The position numbers and the translations under genes are program-made. Of a stretch of DNA of 64,000 bases, positions 43,187 through 52,550 are shown piece after piece. The notes under the pieces are model-generated. The model ran no database searches. It was given only the letters and a program-made list of their open reading frames with translations, and had not been told where the DNA came from. The first letter of the stretch is position 1; the number at the start of each line of letters is the position of its first letter. Origin of the DNA: Streptomyces spinosus (lineage in GTDB: Bacteria; Actinomycetota; Actinomycetes; Streptomycetales; Streptomycetaceae); NCBI RefSeq assembly GCF_020400655.1, contig NZ_JAINRC010000026.1, positions 47,056-111,055 on the forward strand, in the 5' to 3' direction.

Positions 43187-44605
43187 TTATCCGGTTCGGC
43201 GGATGAGGGCCAGGTACATCGCGTCCGTGCCGTGGATGTGCGGCCACAGCTGGATGTCCGGGCCCTCACCCAGGTCGGGGACGCCGGGCAGGAGGGGGCG
43301 GGCGTCGATCAGTTCCGTCTCCGGGAGCTGCTTGAGCACGTCGGAGACGACCGCGCGGGTCTCCGCCAGGTGCGGCGAGCAGGTGGCGTAGCCGACGACG
43401 CCGCCGACGCGGACGGAGTCGAGGGCCGTGCGCAGCAGACCGCGCTGGAGCGGGGCGAAGTTGTCCAGGTCCTCGGGACGGCGGCGCCAGCGGGCCTCGG
43501 GGCGGCGGCGCAGGGCGCCGAGGCCGGTGCACGGGACGTCCACCAGCACCCGGTCGAAGCTGCCGGGCCGCCACGGCGGGCGGGTGCCGTCGGCGGCGAT
43601 GACCTGGTACGGCCCCGGATTGCCGTGCAGGGCACGGGCCACCAGCCCGGCCCGGTGCGGCTGCTTCTCCGAGGCGAGCAGCGCGGCCCCGCGCTCGGCG
43701 GCGAGCGCGGCCAGCAACGCGGCCTTGCCGCCCGGTCCGGCGCAGCCGTCGAGCCACTTCTCGTCGGGGCCGTCGAGCGGGGCGCTGGCCAGCGCGAGGG
43801 CGACCAGCTGGCTGCCCTCGTCCTGGACGCCGGCGCGTCCCTCGCGCACGGCCTCGACCGCGCCCGGCTCGCCGCCCTCGGCGAGCCGCACGGCGTACGG
43901 CGACCAGCGTCCGGGTACGGCGGCGTCCTCGCGGAGCAGTTCCCCGGTGCTGGCGCGGCCCGGCCGGGCGACGAGCGTCACCTCGGGCCGCTCGTTGTCC
44001 GCCGCCAAGAGCCGCTCGATGCCGGACCGGCCGCCGCCGAGGGAGTCCCAGAGCGCGGAGACGACCCAGCGGGGGTGCGAGTGCACGACGGCGAGGTGGT
44101 CCTCAGGGTCGTCGTCGTAGGGCGGCGCGACCTTCTCGATCCAGCCGTCGAGGTCGTCCTGGGCCACCTTCCGCAGCACGGCGTTGACGAACTTGGCCCG
44201 TCCGTCACCGAGCACGACCCGGGCCAGCTCGACCGAGGCGGACACGGCCGCGTGCGTGGGGATGCGCGTGCCGAGCAACTGGTGCGCGCCCAGGCTCAGC
44301 ACGTCGAGCACCGGCGGGTCGACCTCGCGCAGCGGCCGGTCGACGCAGGCGGCGATGACGGCGTCGTACGTGCCCTGGCGGCGCAGTGTGCCGTACACCA
44401 GCTCGGTGGCGAGGGCGGCGTCCCGGGCGTCGAAGTCGCCCTGCTCGCGGGCCTTGCGCAGCAGCGGCGGCAGCACGAGGTTGGCGTACGCGTCCCGCTC
44501 GTCCACCGCGCGCAGCGCCTCGAAGGCCAGGATGCGGACGGGGTCCTTCTGGGGACGGCGGTAGGGCTTGGCGGGCTTGCGGGGCCGCCGGGACTGCTCG
44601 CTCAC
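43187..44605 (-). CDS. rsmB: 16S rRNA (cytosine-967-C5)-methyltransferase RsmB
   Basis: A 472-residue protein with an N-terminal NusB-like domain (about 25-150; RILAFEALRAVDERDAYANLVLPPLL) and a C-terminal NOL1/NOP2/Sun methyltransferase domain. The S-adenosylmethionine site is WLDGCAGPGGKAALLAALAAERG near 285, and the two catalytic cysteines are in VLVDVPCTGLGALRRRPE near 370 and GYATCSPHLAET near 420. It methylates 16S rRNA. It is 161 bases behind fmt. Confidence 0.96.
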   Translation of the reverse strand: MSEQSRRPRKPAKPYRRPQKDPVRILAFEALRAVDERDAYANLVLPPLLRKAREQGDFDARDAALATELVYGTLRRQGTYDAVIAACVDRPLREVDPPVLDVLSLGAHQLLGTRIPTHAAVSASVELARVVLGDGRAKFVNAVLRKVAQDDLDGWIEKVAPPYDDDPEDHLAVVHSHPRWVVSALWDSLGGGRSGIERLLAADNERPEVTLVARPGRASTGELLREDAAVPGRWSPYAVRLAEGGEPGAVEAVREGRAGVQDEGSQLVALALASAPLDGPDEKWLDGCAGPGGKAALLAALAAERGAALLASEKQPHRAGLVARALHGNPGPYQVIAADGTRPPWRPGSFDRVLVDVPCTGLGALRRRPEARWRRRPEDLDNFAPLQRGLLRTALDSVRVGGVVGYATCSPHLAETRAVVSDVLKQLPETELIDARPLLPGVPDLGEGPDIQLWPHIHGTDAMYLALIRRTG

Positions 44606-44766
44606 GAAAAAGGTGCTCCGGGTGTGAAGAGGGGATGCGCCTCCAGCCTACGTCGCCGGACGCACGGGCCCACCGCCCGGGCTCGCGTGTGCCGCCGCGC
44701 AGGCTCGCACGGCGTCGCCCGGGAACGCCGGCCTGCGCTCCCCCGTCCTCACCCTCGCTCGGGAGG

Positions 44767-45699
44767 TCAGCCGCCCAGCGTCTCGCCGTCCGCGATGCGT
44801 ACTCCACGGGCCCAGTCGGCCGCGCGCATCGGCTTCTTGCCCTGGGCCTGGACCCACAGCAGCTCGACGGCGTACGACCCCGTGCCCACGTGGACGCTGT
44901 TCTTGCCCACCGCCAGCCGGCCCGGCGCGAGGTCCGTGCGCCCTGGCACGGGCGTGACCTGGACGAGCTTGAGCCGCTCGCCGCGGAAGGTGGTCCAGGC
45001 GCCGGGCGCGGGCGTGCAGCCGCGCACGACCCGGTCGACGCGCAGCGCGGGCGCCGCCCAGTCCACCTGGGCGTCCTCGACGGTGATCTTCGGCGCGAGG
45101 GTGATGCCCTCGGCGGGCTGCGGCACGGCCTTCAGCGTGCCGTCCTCGATGCCGTCCATGGTGGCCGCGAGCAGCCCGGAGCCCGCGAAGGCGAGCCGGG
45201 TGAGCAGGTCGCCGCTGGTGTCGGTGGGGCGGATCTCCTCGGTGACGGTGCCGTAGACGGGCCCGGAGTCCAGCCCCTCCTCGATGAGGAAGGTGGACGC
45301 CCCGGTGATCTCGTCGCCCGCCATGATGGCGTGCTGGACCGGCGCGGCACCGCGCCAGGCGGGCAGCAGCGAGAAGTGCAGGTTCACCCAGCCGTGGGCG
45401 GGGATGTCCAGAGCGGCCCTCGGCAGCAGGGCGCCGTAGGCGACGACCGGGCAGCAGTCCGGGGCGATCTCGCGCAGCCGCTCCAGGAACTCCGCGTCCC
45501 GTGGCTTCGACGGCTTGAGCACCTCGATCCCGGCCTCCTCCGCACGCTCGGCCACGGGTGACGCGACCAGCCTGCGTCCGCGCCCGGCCGGCGCGTCGGG
45601 CCGCGTGACGACGGCGGCCACCTCGTGCCGCCCGGAGGCGAGCAGAGCGTCCAGAGCGGGAACGGCGACCTCGGGGGTACCGGCGAAGACGAGCTTCAT
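44767..45699 (-). CDS. fmt: Methionyl-tRNA formyltransferase
   Basis: Formylates initiator Met-tRNA. The 310-residue protein opens MKLVFAGTPEVAVPALDALLASG; the formyl-transfer region NLHFSLLPAWRGAAPVQHAIMAGDEITGAS (Asn, His and Asp of the family) is at about 105-135, and the C-terminal tRNA-binding domain begins near 205. Neighbours rsmB and rpe form the common fmt-rsmB-rpe group of actinobacteria. Confidence 0.97.
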   Translation of the reverse strand: MKLVFAGTPEVAVPALDALLASGRHEVAAVVTRPDAPAGRGRRLVASPVAERAEEAGIEVLKPSKPRDAEFLERLREIAPDCCPVVAYGALLPRAALDIPAHGWVNLHFSLLPAWRGAAPVQHAIMAGDEITGASTFLIEEGLDSGPVYGTVTEEIRPTDTSGDLLTRLAFAGSGLLAATMDGIEDGTLKAVPQPAEGITLAPKITVEDAQVDWAAPALRVDRVVRGCTPAPGAWTTFRGERLKLVQVTPVPGRTDLAPGRLAVGKNSVHVGTGSYAVELLWVQAQGKKPMRAADWARGVRIADGETLGG

Positions 45700-45913
45700 G
45701 GGCGGGATCGGGCCTCTCGGGCGGGGATGCGCGGGCAGCGCACCAGTCTATGACCATGGGCGGCGCACGAGCGGGTGGGCGGCGTACGCATATGCCCGTA
45801 CGCCCCCACCCCGTGACCAGCGGAGCGTAAGCGCGTTGGTCAAGAAAGAGTTGACCACATCGGGCCGCTGTCGCGGCCCAATTCCTTTCAACGCCGGTTC
45901 GAGAGGCTTGTTC

Positions 45914-46447
45914 ATGGCCGACCACGCAACCCACGACGCCCAGGCCCGGGCCAGCCTGCACTTGCTGGTGCGGGACATCGAGAGGGTCCGCCGGCAGGTG
46001 GACGCGCTGCGCACGCTCACCGCCCAGTTGGGCAACGTCTACCGCCCGCGCCGCTCCGGCCCGTCCACGGGCTTCGTCGTCTACGGACGCGCCCCGGCCC
46101 CGACGGTCCGCCTCGCCCAGGAACTCCGGGACAGTGTGGAGACCCTGGTCACGGCCGCCGTGGACTTCGACCGCTCGCTCGGCTTCTCGTGGGACGCGGT
46201 GGGCTCCGCGCTCGGGGTCACCAAGCAGGCCGTGCACCGCCGGTACGGCGCCCGCCGCGCCGCGGCCCAGGCGGCGGCGGAGACGGAGCGGACGCCGGAG
46301 CCGTCCGGCACCCGCACGATCAACGTGAACACCGGACTGCCCACGGTTCCGGCGGCCCGCTCCATGCCGACGCAGCCGACGGCGGGCAGCCCCACACTGC
46401 GCGACGACGCCCGCCCGACGGCCTTCCCGGGCCCCCGCAACGGCTGA
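45914..46447 (+). CDS. Hypothetical HTH protein
   Basis: A 177-residue protein: an N-terminal coiled helix (ASLHLLVRDIERVRRQVDALRTLTAQLG), then a helix-turn-helix near 85-110 (DRSLGFSWDAVGSALGVTKQAVHRRYGARR), then a disordered Pro/Thr-rich tail. Proteins with this layout are common in Streptomyces near priA and are probably DNA-binding. The ATG at 45914 is preceded by GAGAGGCTTGTTC. It is divergent from fmt and converges on priA. Confidence 0.75.
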   Translation: MADHATHDAQARASLHLLVRDIERVRRQVDALRTLTAQLGNVYRPRRSGPSTGFVVYGRAPAPTVRLAQELRDSVETLVTAAVDFDRSLGFSWDAVGSALGVTKQAVHRRYGARRAAAQAAAETERTPEPSGTRTINVNTGLPTVPAARSMPTQPTAGSPTLRDDARPTAFPGPRNG

Positions 46448-46462
46448 CGCCCCCACCGCTGC

Positions 46463-46487
46463 CCCTCCCGGCCCATGACCGGGAGGG
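46463..46487. terminator. Bidirectional terminator before priA
   Basis: CCCTCCCGG (46463-46471) and CCGGGAGGG (46479-46487) pair around 7 bases, between convergent genes. Confidence 0.65.
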
Positions 46488-46557
46488 CAGGTGTGTCTCC
46501 CACCCGGCCGGGGCCGTCGCGTGTGCCCGGGGACCCCGTCCGGCCGGGCGTCCCCCG

Positions 46558-48705
46558 TCACCCGATGTCGGGCGGATCGATCCGCACCCGGACCGCCTCC
46601 CCGCTGCCTCGTGCCATCCGCGCCGCCTGCGCGGTCTTCAGAGCCGCGGCCAGGGCGGCACCGCTGCCCGGTGGTACGCGCACCAGCGCCCGGTCCCAGT
46701 GTTCGCCGGGCGGCGGCGCGCCGGGTCTGCGTGCTCCGCCGGGCGGGGGCGGGGGCAGCGGCACCGGTCCCAGCACCTCGGCGTCCGGCGGCAGGTCGAC
46801 GGCCGCCAGGAACTCGGCGACGGCCGCGGCCGGCCCGGACACGGCCGCCATCCGGGACACCGGAGGAAAGCCCAGCTCGGCCCGCTCGGCCAGCTCCCGC
46901 ACGGCATGCCCGACCGGGTCCCAGCGCACCAGCGCCTGGACGGGCCGCAGGGTCGGCTCGGCCACCACGACCACCGTGCCGCCCTCGCTCTGGGGCCGCA
47001 CCAGCGCCCCGGCCGCGATCCACCGGCGCAGCGCGTCCTCGCCGGCCCGCAGGTCGGGCCGTACGAGCATGGCCCAGCCGTCCAGCAGCAGGGCCGCCGC
47101 GTAGCCGCCCTCGGCGACCGGTTCGGCGCCCGGGGTGCTGACGACCAGCGCGGGGGTGTCCGGGACGGTGTCCAGCACGTGCTCGCGCCCCGAGGTGCGC
47201 ACCGGTACGGCGGGGAAGGCGCGCCCCAGCTCCTCGGCGGTCCGGCGCGCGCCCACGACTTGGGCCCGCAGCCGGAAACCGCCGCACTCCGGGCAGTGCC
47301 AGGCGCCCTCCTCGCGCCCGCACCACTCACAGCGCAGGACGCCCGCGTCCTGCCCCTGGAGCGGGCCGGAACAGTGCCGGCACCGGGCGGGCGCCCGGCA
47401 CCGGGCGCACGCCATGCGGGGCGCGTAACCACGCCGGGGCACCTGCACCAGCACCGGCCCCTGCCGCAGCCCCTCACGGGCCGCCTGCCAGGCGAGCGTG
47501 GGCAGCCGGGCGGCACGGGCGGCCTCGTCGCGGGCGAGGTCGCCGTCCCCGACCGTCCGGACCAGGGGCGCGGCCCGGCGCACCTGTTCCCGCCCGGCGA
47601 CCAGCGGCCGGGCCCAGCCGCTCTCGACGAGCTGGGCCGCCTCCACGGTGCAGCCCCAACTGCCCAGCAGGAAGGCGCACTTGTCCAGCGCGGCGCGCAG
47701 CAGCAGGACATCGCGGGCATGCGGCTGCGGGGCGTGCGGCTCGCTGTGACTGTCGTCCCCGTCGTCCCAGATCGCGACGAGCCCCAGGTCCTGGACGGGC
47801 GCGAACATCGCCGCCCGGGTCCCGACGACGGCGCGCACGGATCCGCGCCGCACCGCCAGCCACTGCGCGTACCGCTTCTCGGGCCCGGCGTCGGCGGTGA
47901 GCAGCGCGTGCCGGCCGGGGCCGAGCAGCGTGGTGAGCGCGGCGTCCACGCGCGCGGCCGAGCGCCCGTCCGGTACGACGACCAGGGCGCCGCGCCCGGA
48001 GGCGAGGGTGGCGGCGACGGCGCGGGCCAGCTCCTCGCTCCACAGCGGTCCCGGCAGCGCGGTCCACACGGCCCTGGGCGCCCCCGCGGACGCCAGGGCG
48101 TCGAGGAAGGCGCCCCCGTGCTCGTAGCGGGCCCAGGAGCCGTGTTCCGGGGCCGGGGGCGGGGGCAGCGGCTCGGGGGACGGGCGCTGCTCGGCGCGGG
48201 CGCTGCGCGGGGGCACGGCCAGCTGGAGGACGTCGGCGAGACTGCCCGCGTACCGGTCGGCGACGGCCCGGGCGAGGCCGAGCAGTTCCTCGCTCAGCAC
48301 CGGCTCGGGCGACACCACCTGGGCGAGCGCGGCCAGCGGTCCGGAGTAGTCGGACTCGGCGCGCCGCTCGACGAGGAAGCCGTCGATGAGCCCGCCGCCC
48401 TCCCGGCGTCCGTCGCGGACCCGGTGCCGGCCGGCCCCGAACCGCACCCGCACGCGCACCCCGGGCCGGGCGTCCGCGTCCAGCTCCGCGGGCACGGCGT
48501 AGTCGAAGTACCGGTCGAGGTGCAGCACGCCCTTGTCGACCAGCACCCGTGCCACGGGCAGGTTCTCGGCGAGCGCGGCTCCCCGCCAGGTGCGGGGCTT
48601 GGCCCGCGGCACCTTCGCCTTCCGCACGCTCTCCCGGATGAGCGCGAGCTGCTCTGGCGGCGACCCCTCGGCCCCGCCGCCCCCCGACCCGTTCTCGCTG
48701 CTCAC
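46558..48705 (-). CDS. priA: Primosomal protein PriA, helicase motifs degenerate
   Basis: A 715-residue PriA homologue. The N-terminal DNA-binding part (VARVLVDKGVLHLDRYFDYAVPAELD) and the zinc region (CARCRAPARCRHC, CEWCGREEGAWHCPECGG near 450-490) are kept. The ATPase signature is lost: Walker A reads WTALPGPLWSEELA and the DEAH box reads IWDDGDD. UniProt-type annotation notes the same for actinobacterial PriA, so this is a lineage trait and probably leaves a replication restart protein without helicase action. GTG start at 48705. Confidence 0.9.
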   Translation of the reverse strand: MSSENGSGGGGAEGSPPEQLALIRESVRKAKVPRAKPRTWRGAALAENLPVARVLVDKGVLHLDRYFDYAVPAELDADARPGVRVRVRFGAGRHRVRDGRREGGGLIDGFLVERRAESDYSGPLAALAQVVSPEPVLSEELLGLARAVADRYAGSLADVLQLAVPPRSARAEQRPSPEPLPPPPAPEHGSWARYEHGGAFLDALASAGAPRAVWTALPGPLWSEELARAVAATLASGRGALVVVPDGRSAARVDAALTTLLGPGRHALLTADAGPEKRYAQWLAVRRGSVRAVVGTRAAMFAPVQDLGLVAIWDDGDDSHSEPHAPQPHARDVLLLRAALDKCAFLLGSWGCTVEAAQLVESGWARPLVAGREQVRRAAPLVRTVGDGDLARDEAARAARLPTLAWQAAREGLRQGPVLVQVPRRGYAPRMACARCRAPARCRHCSGPLQGQDAGVLRCEWCGREEGAWHCPECGGFRLRAQVVGARRTAEELGRAFPAVPVRTSGREHVLDTVPDTPALVVSTPGAEPVAEGGYAAALLLDGWAMLVRPDLRAGEDALRRWIAAGALVRPQSEGGTVVVVAEPTLRPVQALVRWDPVGHAVRELAERAELGFPPVSRMAAVSGPAAAVAEFLAAVDLPPDAEVLGPVPLPPPPPGGARRPGAPPPGEHWDRALVRVPPGSGAALAAALKTAQAARMARGSGEAVRVRIDPPDIG

Positions 48706-48761
48706 GCTTGCATTCTTGCAAACCCCACTGACAACGCGGCCGGTCCGCGGGTCGACGGCGA

Positions 48762-48801
48762 CGCCGAGGCCCGGCCCCCCGAAGGGAACCGGGCCTCGGC
48801 G
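48762..48801 (-). terminator. Terminator of metK
   Basis: CGCCGAGGCCCGG (48762-48774) and CCGGGCCTCGGCG (48789-48801) pair perfectly over 13 bp just beyond the metK stop. Confidence 0.8.
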
Positions 48802-48819
48802 GCAGCGGGCGGCGCCGGG

Positions 48820-50028
48820 TTACAGACCGGCGGCCTTGCGCAGGGCGTCCACGCGGTCGGTGCGCTCCCAGGTGAAGTCGGGCAGCTCGCGGCCGAAGTG
48901 GCCGTAGGCCGCCGTCTGGGCGTAGATCGGGCGGAGCAGGTCGAGGTCGCGGATGATCGCGGCCGGACGCAGGTCGAAGACCTCGTCGATCGCCTTCTCG
49001 ATCTTCTCCGGCTCGATCTTGTGGGTGCCGAAGGTCTCGACGAACAGACCCACCGGCTCGGCCTTGCCGATGGCGTAGGCGACCTGGACCTCGCAGCGGG
49101 AGGCCAGGCCCGCCGCCACCACGTTCTTCGCCACCCAGCGCATCGCGTACGCCGCCGAGCGGTCCACCTTGGAGGGGTCCTTGCCGGAGAAGGCGCCGCC
49201 GCCGTGCCGGGCCATGCCGCCGTAGGTGTCGATGATGATCTTCCGGCCGGTCAGACCGGCGTCGCCCATCGGGCCGCCGATCTCGAAGCGGCCGGTGGGG
49301 TTGACCAGCAGCCGGTAGCCCTCGGTGTCCAGCTTGATGCCTTCGTCCAGCAGCGCCTTCAGCTCCGGCTCCACCACGAACTCACGGATGTCCGGGGCGA
49401 GCAGCGACTCCAGGTCGATGTCGGAGGCGTGCTGGGAGGAGACCACCACCGTGTCCAGGCGGACGGCCTTGTCACCGTCGTACTCGATGGTGACCTGCGT
49501 CTTGCCGTCGGGGCGCAGGTAGGGGATGGTGCCGTTCTTGCGGACCTCGGACAGGCGCTTGGACAGCCGGTGCGCCAGGAAGATCGGCAGCGGCATCAGG
49601 GTCGGCGTCTCGTCGGAGGCGTAGCCGAACATCAGGCCCTGGTCGCCCGCGCCCTGCCGGTCGAGCTCGTCCTCGTCGCCCTCGACCCGGGCCTCGTACG
49701 CCGCGTCGACACCCTGCGCGATGTCCGGGGACTGCGCTCCGATGGACACCGACACACCGCAGGAGGCGCCGTCGAAGCCCTTCTTGGAGGAGTCGTAGCC
49801 GATCTCCAGGATCGTGCTGCGGACGAGGGTCGCGATGTCCGCGTACGCCTTCGTCGTCACCTCGCCGGCCACGTGCACCAGGCCGGTGGTGATGAGCGTC
49901 TCCACGGCGACCCGGGAAGACGGGTCCTCGCGCAGGAGCGCGTCGAGAATGGTGTCGCTGATCTGGTCAGCGATCTTGTCGGGGTGACCCTCGGTCACGG
50001 ACTCCGAGGTGAACAGGCGACGGGACAC
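48820..50028 (-). CDS. metK: S-adenosylmethionine synthase
   Basis: Makes SAM from methionine and ATP. The 402-residue protein starts SRRLFTSESVTEGHPDKIADQISD, carries GAGDQGLMFGYASDE near 130, and the phosphate-binding GGGAFSGKDPSKVDRSAAYA near 280. The GTG at 50028 is chosen because GGGAG lies 5 bases upstream and homologues begin there. A perfect 11-bp inverted repeat stands in its leader. In Streptomyces, MetK levels also influence development and antibiotics. Confidence 0.97.
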   Translation of the reverse strand: MSRRLFTSESVTEGHPDKIADQISDTILDALLREDPSSRVAVETLITTGLVHVAGEVTTKAYADIATLVRSTILEIGYDSSKKGFDGASCGVSVSIGAQSPDIAQGVDAAYEARVEGDEDELDRQGAGDQGLMFGYASDETPTLMPLPIFLAHRLSKRLSEVRKNGTIPYLRPDGKTQVTIEYDGDKAVRLDTVVVSSQHASDIDLESLLAPDIREFVVEPELKALLDEGIKLDTEGYRLLVNPTGRFEIGGPMGDAGLTGRKIIIDTYGGMARHGGGAFSGKDPSKVDRSAAYAMRWVAKNVVAAGLASRCEVQVAYAIGKAEPVGLFVETFGTHKIEPEKIEKAIDEVFDLRPAAIIRDLDLLRPIYAQTAAYGHFGRELPDFTWERTDRVDALRKAAGL

Positions 50029-50068
50029 AACGCTCCCTGTGGTTGCAGCGGCTGCTGGCTGATCATTT

Positions 50069-50103
50069 ACGGTCGGCGCGGGGCTGCGCCTGGCGCCGAC
50101 CGT
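50069..50103 (-). terminator. Inverted repeat between coaBC and metK
   Basis: ACGGTCGGCGC (50069-50079) and GCGCCGACCGT (50093-50103) pair perfectly over 11 bp, loop 13. It could end the coaBC transcript or be a metK leader hairpin. The rest of the 249-base gap (50029-50277) holds no gene. Confidence 0.55.
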
Positions 50104-50277
50104 GAACAGTTTATCGGTCGCACTCGACCGGCGGGCCACCGTCTCGCCTCTCGGGAGCGCTGTGACCTGCGGCACGGGCATTCTGCACAATGGCGAGCGG
50201 CCTTGGCCAGGGCCGCCACACCGGATTTCGGCGTGGCGTGAACGTGATGCCGAGTTCGCCCGATCGCCTGCCGGGGG

Positions 50278-51483
50278 TTAGTCCAGACGCCGTACGACCA
50301 AGTCCCAGACGGTGTCGGCCAGGGCCTCCTTGGGACCGTGCGGCACCGGGGTCTCGCTGCCGTCGGCACCGAGCACGACCGCCTCGTTCTCCTCGGAACC
50401 GAAGGTCTTGCGCTCCCCCACCTCGTTGACCACGAGCAGGTCGCAGCCCTTGCGGGCGAGCTTGGCGCGGCCGTTGGCGAGGACGTCGTCGGTCTCGGCG
50501 GCGAAGCCGACGACGACCTGTCCCGGCCGGGCCCGGTCGGCGGAGATCTCCGCGAGAATGTCCGGATTCCGCACCAGGACGACCGGGTCCGGGTCCTGGC
50601 CGTCCTTCTTCTTGATCTTCCCGGCGGCGTAGGCGGCCGGGCGGAAGTCGGCGACGGCGGCGGCCATCACCACGGCGTCGGCGTCCGCGGCGGCCTTGAG
50701 GACGGCCTCGCGCAGCTGGACGGCGGTGCCGACCCGGACGACGTCCACGCCCGCCGGGTCGGGCAGGCCGGCGTTGGCGGAGACCAGGGTCACCCGGGCA
50801 CCACGGGCCGCCGCGGTGCGGGCGAGGGCGTAGCCCTGCTTGCCGGAGGAGCGGTTGCCGAGGAAGCGGACCGGGTCCAGGGGCTCGCGGGTGCCGCCGG
50901 CGGAGACGACGACGTGCCGCCCCTTGAGGTCGGGCTCGGTGACACCGCGGGCCAGCACCCGCCGGCACAGCTCGAAGATCTCCGCCGGGTCGGGCAGCCG
51001 GCCCTTGCCGGTGTCGACGCCGGTGAGGCGGCCGACGGCGGGCTCGACGACCACGGCGCCGCGGCGGCGCAGCGTGGCCACGTTCTCCTGGGTGGCCGGG
51101 TGTTCCCACATCTCGGTGTGCATGGCCGGGGCGAAGACGACCGGGCAGCGGGCGGTGAGGAGGGTGTTGGTCAGCAGGTCGTCGGCGAGGCCGTGGGCGG
51201 CCTTGGCGAGCATGTCGGCGGTGGCCGGGGCCACGACGACCAGGTCGGCGTGCTGGCCGATGCGGACGTGCGGCACCTGGTGGACGTCGTCCCAGACCTC
51301 GGTGGCGACCGGGTTCCCGGACAGCGCGGACCAGGTGGCGGCGCCGACGAAGTGCAGCGCGGAGGCGGTCGGCACGACGCGGACGTCGTGGCCCGACTCC
51401 GTGAACCTCCTCAGCAGCTCACAGGCCTTGTAGGCGGCGATGCCACCGCTGACCCCCAGCACGACCTTCGGCTTGTCCACCAT
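50278..51483 (-). CDS. coaBC: Bifunctional phosphopantothenoylcysteine decarboxylase / phosphopantothenate-cysteine ligase
   Basis: Carries out two steps of coenzyme A synthesis. Residues 1-185 are the FMN-dependent CoaC part (VVLGVSGGIAAYKACELLR, VVVAPATADMLAKAAHGLADDLLT, VVFAPAMHTEMW); residues 186-401 are the CoaB ligase (VVVSAGGTREPLDPVRFLGNRSSGKQG, DAVVMAAAVADFRP and KIKKKDGQ). Length 401 is standard. It follows rpoZ by 123 bases, across a terminator. Confidence 0.97.
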   Translation of the reverse strand: MVDKPKVVLGVSGGIAAYKACELLRRFTESGHDVRVVPTASALHFVGAATWSALSGNPVATEVWDDVHQVPHVRIGQHADLVVVAPATADMLAKAAHGLADDLLTNTLLTARCPVVFAPAMHTEMWEHPATQENVATLRRRGAVVVEPAVGRLTGVDTGKGRLPDPAEIFELCRRVLARGVTEPDLKGRHVVVSAGGTREPLDPVRFLGNRSSGKQGYALARTAAARGARVTLVSANAGLPDPAGVDVVRVGTAVQLREAVLKAAADADAVVMAAAVADFRPAAYAAGKIKKKDGQDPDPVVLVRNPDILAEISADRARPGQVVVGFAAETDDVLANGRAKLARKGCDLLVVNEVGERKTFGSEENEAVVLGADGSETPVPHGPKEALADTVWDLVVRRLD

Positions 51484-51525
51484 GGCTCCTCGCGTTCGAG
51501 AATGTGCACCACCCCTGACACACCA

Positions 51526-51578
51526 CAGGCCCGGCAGGGGTCCCCCGGCGTTGGCAGGGGGAGTGACTGCCGGGCCTG
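51526..51578 (-). terminator. Terminator of rpoZ
   Basis: CAGGCCCGGCAG (51526-51537) and CTGCCGGGCCTG (51567-51578) pair over 12 bp, with a nested TCCCCC/GGGGGA stem in the loop. Confidence 0.8.
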
Positions 51579-51606
51579 CGGATACGTCAGGCGCAATCTG
51601 AAGGTA

Positions 51607-51879
51607 CTACTGCGCCGGGCCCTCGACGGCCTCGGAGGTCAGCAGACCGGCGTTGATCTCGCGCAGGGCGATCGACAGCGGCTTCTCGTGGACGTGGGTG
51701 TCGACGAGCGGACCGACGTACTCGAGGAGGCCCTCACCGAGCTGGGAGTAGTACGCGTTGATCTGGCGGGCACGCTTGGCCGCGTAGATCACGAGGCTGT
51801 ACTTCGAGTCGGTCGCCTCGAGAAGCTCGTCGATCGGCGGGTTGATGATGCCCTCGGGCGCGGTGATGGAAGAGGACAC
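51607..51879 (-). CDS. rpoZ: RNA polymerase omega subunit
   Basis: A 90-residue subunit that helps assemble RNA polymerase. INPPIDELLEATDSKYSLVIYAAKRARQINAYY is the canonical omega core. In S. coelicolor rpoZ mutants fail to make pigmented antibiotics and aerial mycelium. It lies 53 bases downstream of gmk, the usual gmk-rpoZ order. Confidence 0.97.
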   Translation of the reverse strand: MSSSITAPEGIINPPIDELLEATDSKYSLVIYAAKRARQINAYYSQLGEGLLEYVGPLVDTHVHEKPLSIALREINAGLLTSEAVEGPAQ

Positions 51880-51932
51880 GCTCTACCTTCCGATGGATGG
51901 GAAAGAATCAGACATCGTGATCACAGTCACGA

Positions 51933-52490
51933 TCACACAACGTCCATCAAGGCTAGCAGCTCACGGGCCACGTCCTCGACGGAGGTGTTGACCAAGGTCG
52001 TATCGAACTCCGGCTCGGCCGCCAGCTCGGTCTTCGCCGCCGCCAGGCGGCGCTCGATGACCTCCGGCGGCTCGGTCCCCCGGCCGGTCAGCCTGCGCAC
52101 CAGCTCCTCCCAGGAGGGCGGAGCGAGGAACACCAGCTGGGCGTCGGCCATGGACTCGCGGACCTGCCGGGCGCCCTGGAGGTCGATCTCCAGCAGGACG
52201 GGCTCGCCGTTCTCCAGCCGCTCCAGTACCGCCGCGCGGGGCGTGCCGTAGCGGTTGCCGGCGAACTCGGCCCATTCCAGCAGCTCGCCGTTGGCGATCA
52301 GCTTGTCCATCTCCTCGTCGGTGACGAAGAAGTAGTGGACTCCGTGCTGCTCACCGGGGCGCGGCTTGCGGGTCGTCGCCGACACCGAGAGCCAGACCTC
52401 GGGGTGTTCCTTGCGCATATGGGCGACGACCGTGCTCTTGCCGACCCCCGAGGGGCCGGAGAGCACGGTCAGCCGCGGACGTTCACTCAT
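51933..52490 (-). CDS. gmk: Guanylate kinase
   Basis: Phosphorylates GMP to GDP. The 185-residue P-loop enzyme shows LTVLSGPSGVGKSTVVAHMRK, SVSATTRKPRPGEQHGVHYFFV (GMP site) and the downstream EWAEFAGNRYGTPRA, LLEIDLQGARQVRE. The gene ends 53 bases from rpoZ. Confidence 0.97.
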   Translation of the reverse strand: MSERPRLTVLSGPSGVGKSTVVAHMRKEHPEVWLSVSATTRKPRPGEQHGVHYFFVTDEEMDKLIANGELLEWAEFAGNRYGTPRAAVLERLENGEPVLLEIDLQGARQVRESMADAQLVFLAPPSWEELVRRLTGRGTEPPEVIERRLAAAKTELAAEPEFDTTLVNTSVEDVARELLALMDVV

Positions 52491-52550
52491 GCAGCGATTA
52501 TTCCAGCAATCCCGGAGTGCCCGGGACTCCCGGTCCGCCGGGCGGCGGAC

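Noticed and set aside
44648..47326. An 892-residue minus-strand frame overlapping fmt, the HTH gene and priA
   Set aside because: Runs in the wrong frame over three clear genes.
46189..50241. A 1350-residue open frame opposite priA and metK
   Set aside because: Same reason: antisense shadow, no ribosome site, no recognisable motif.
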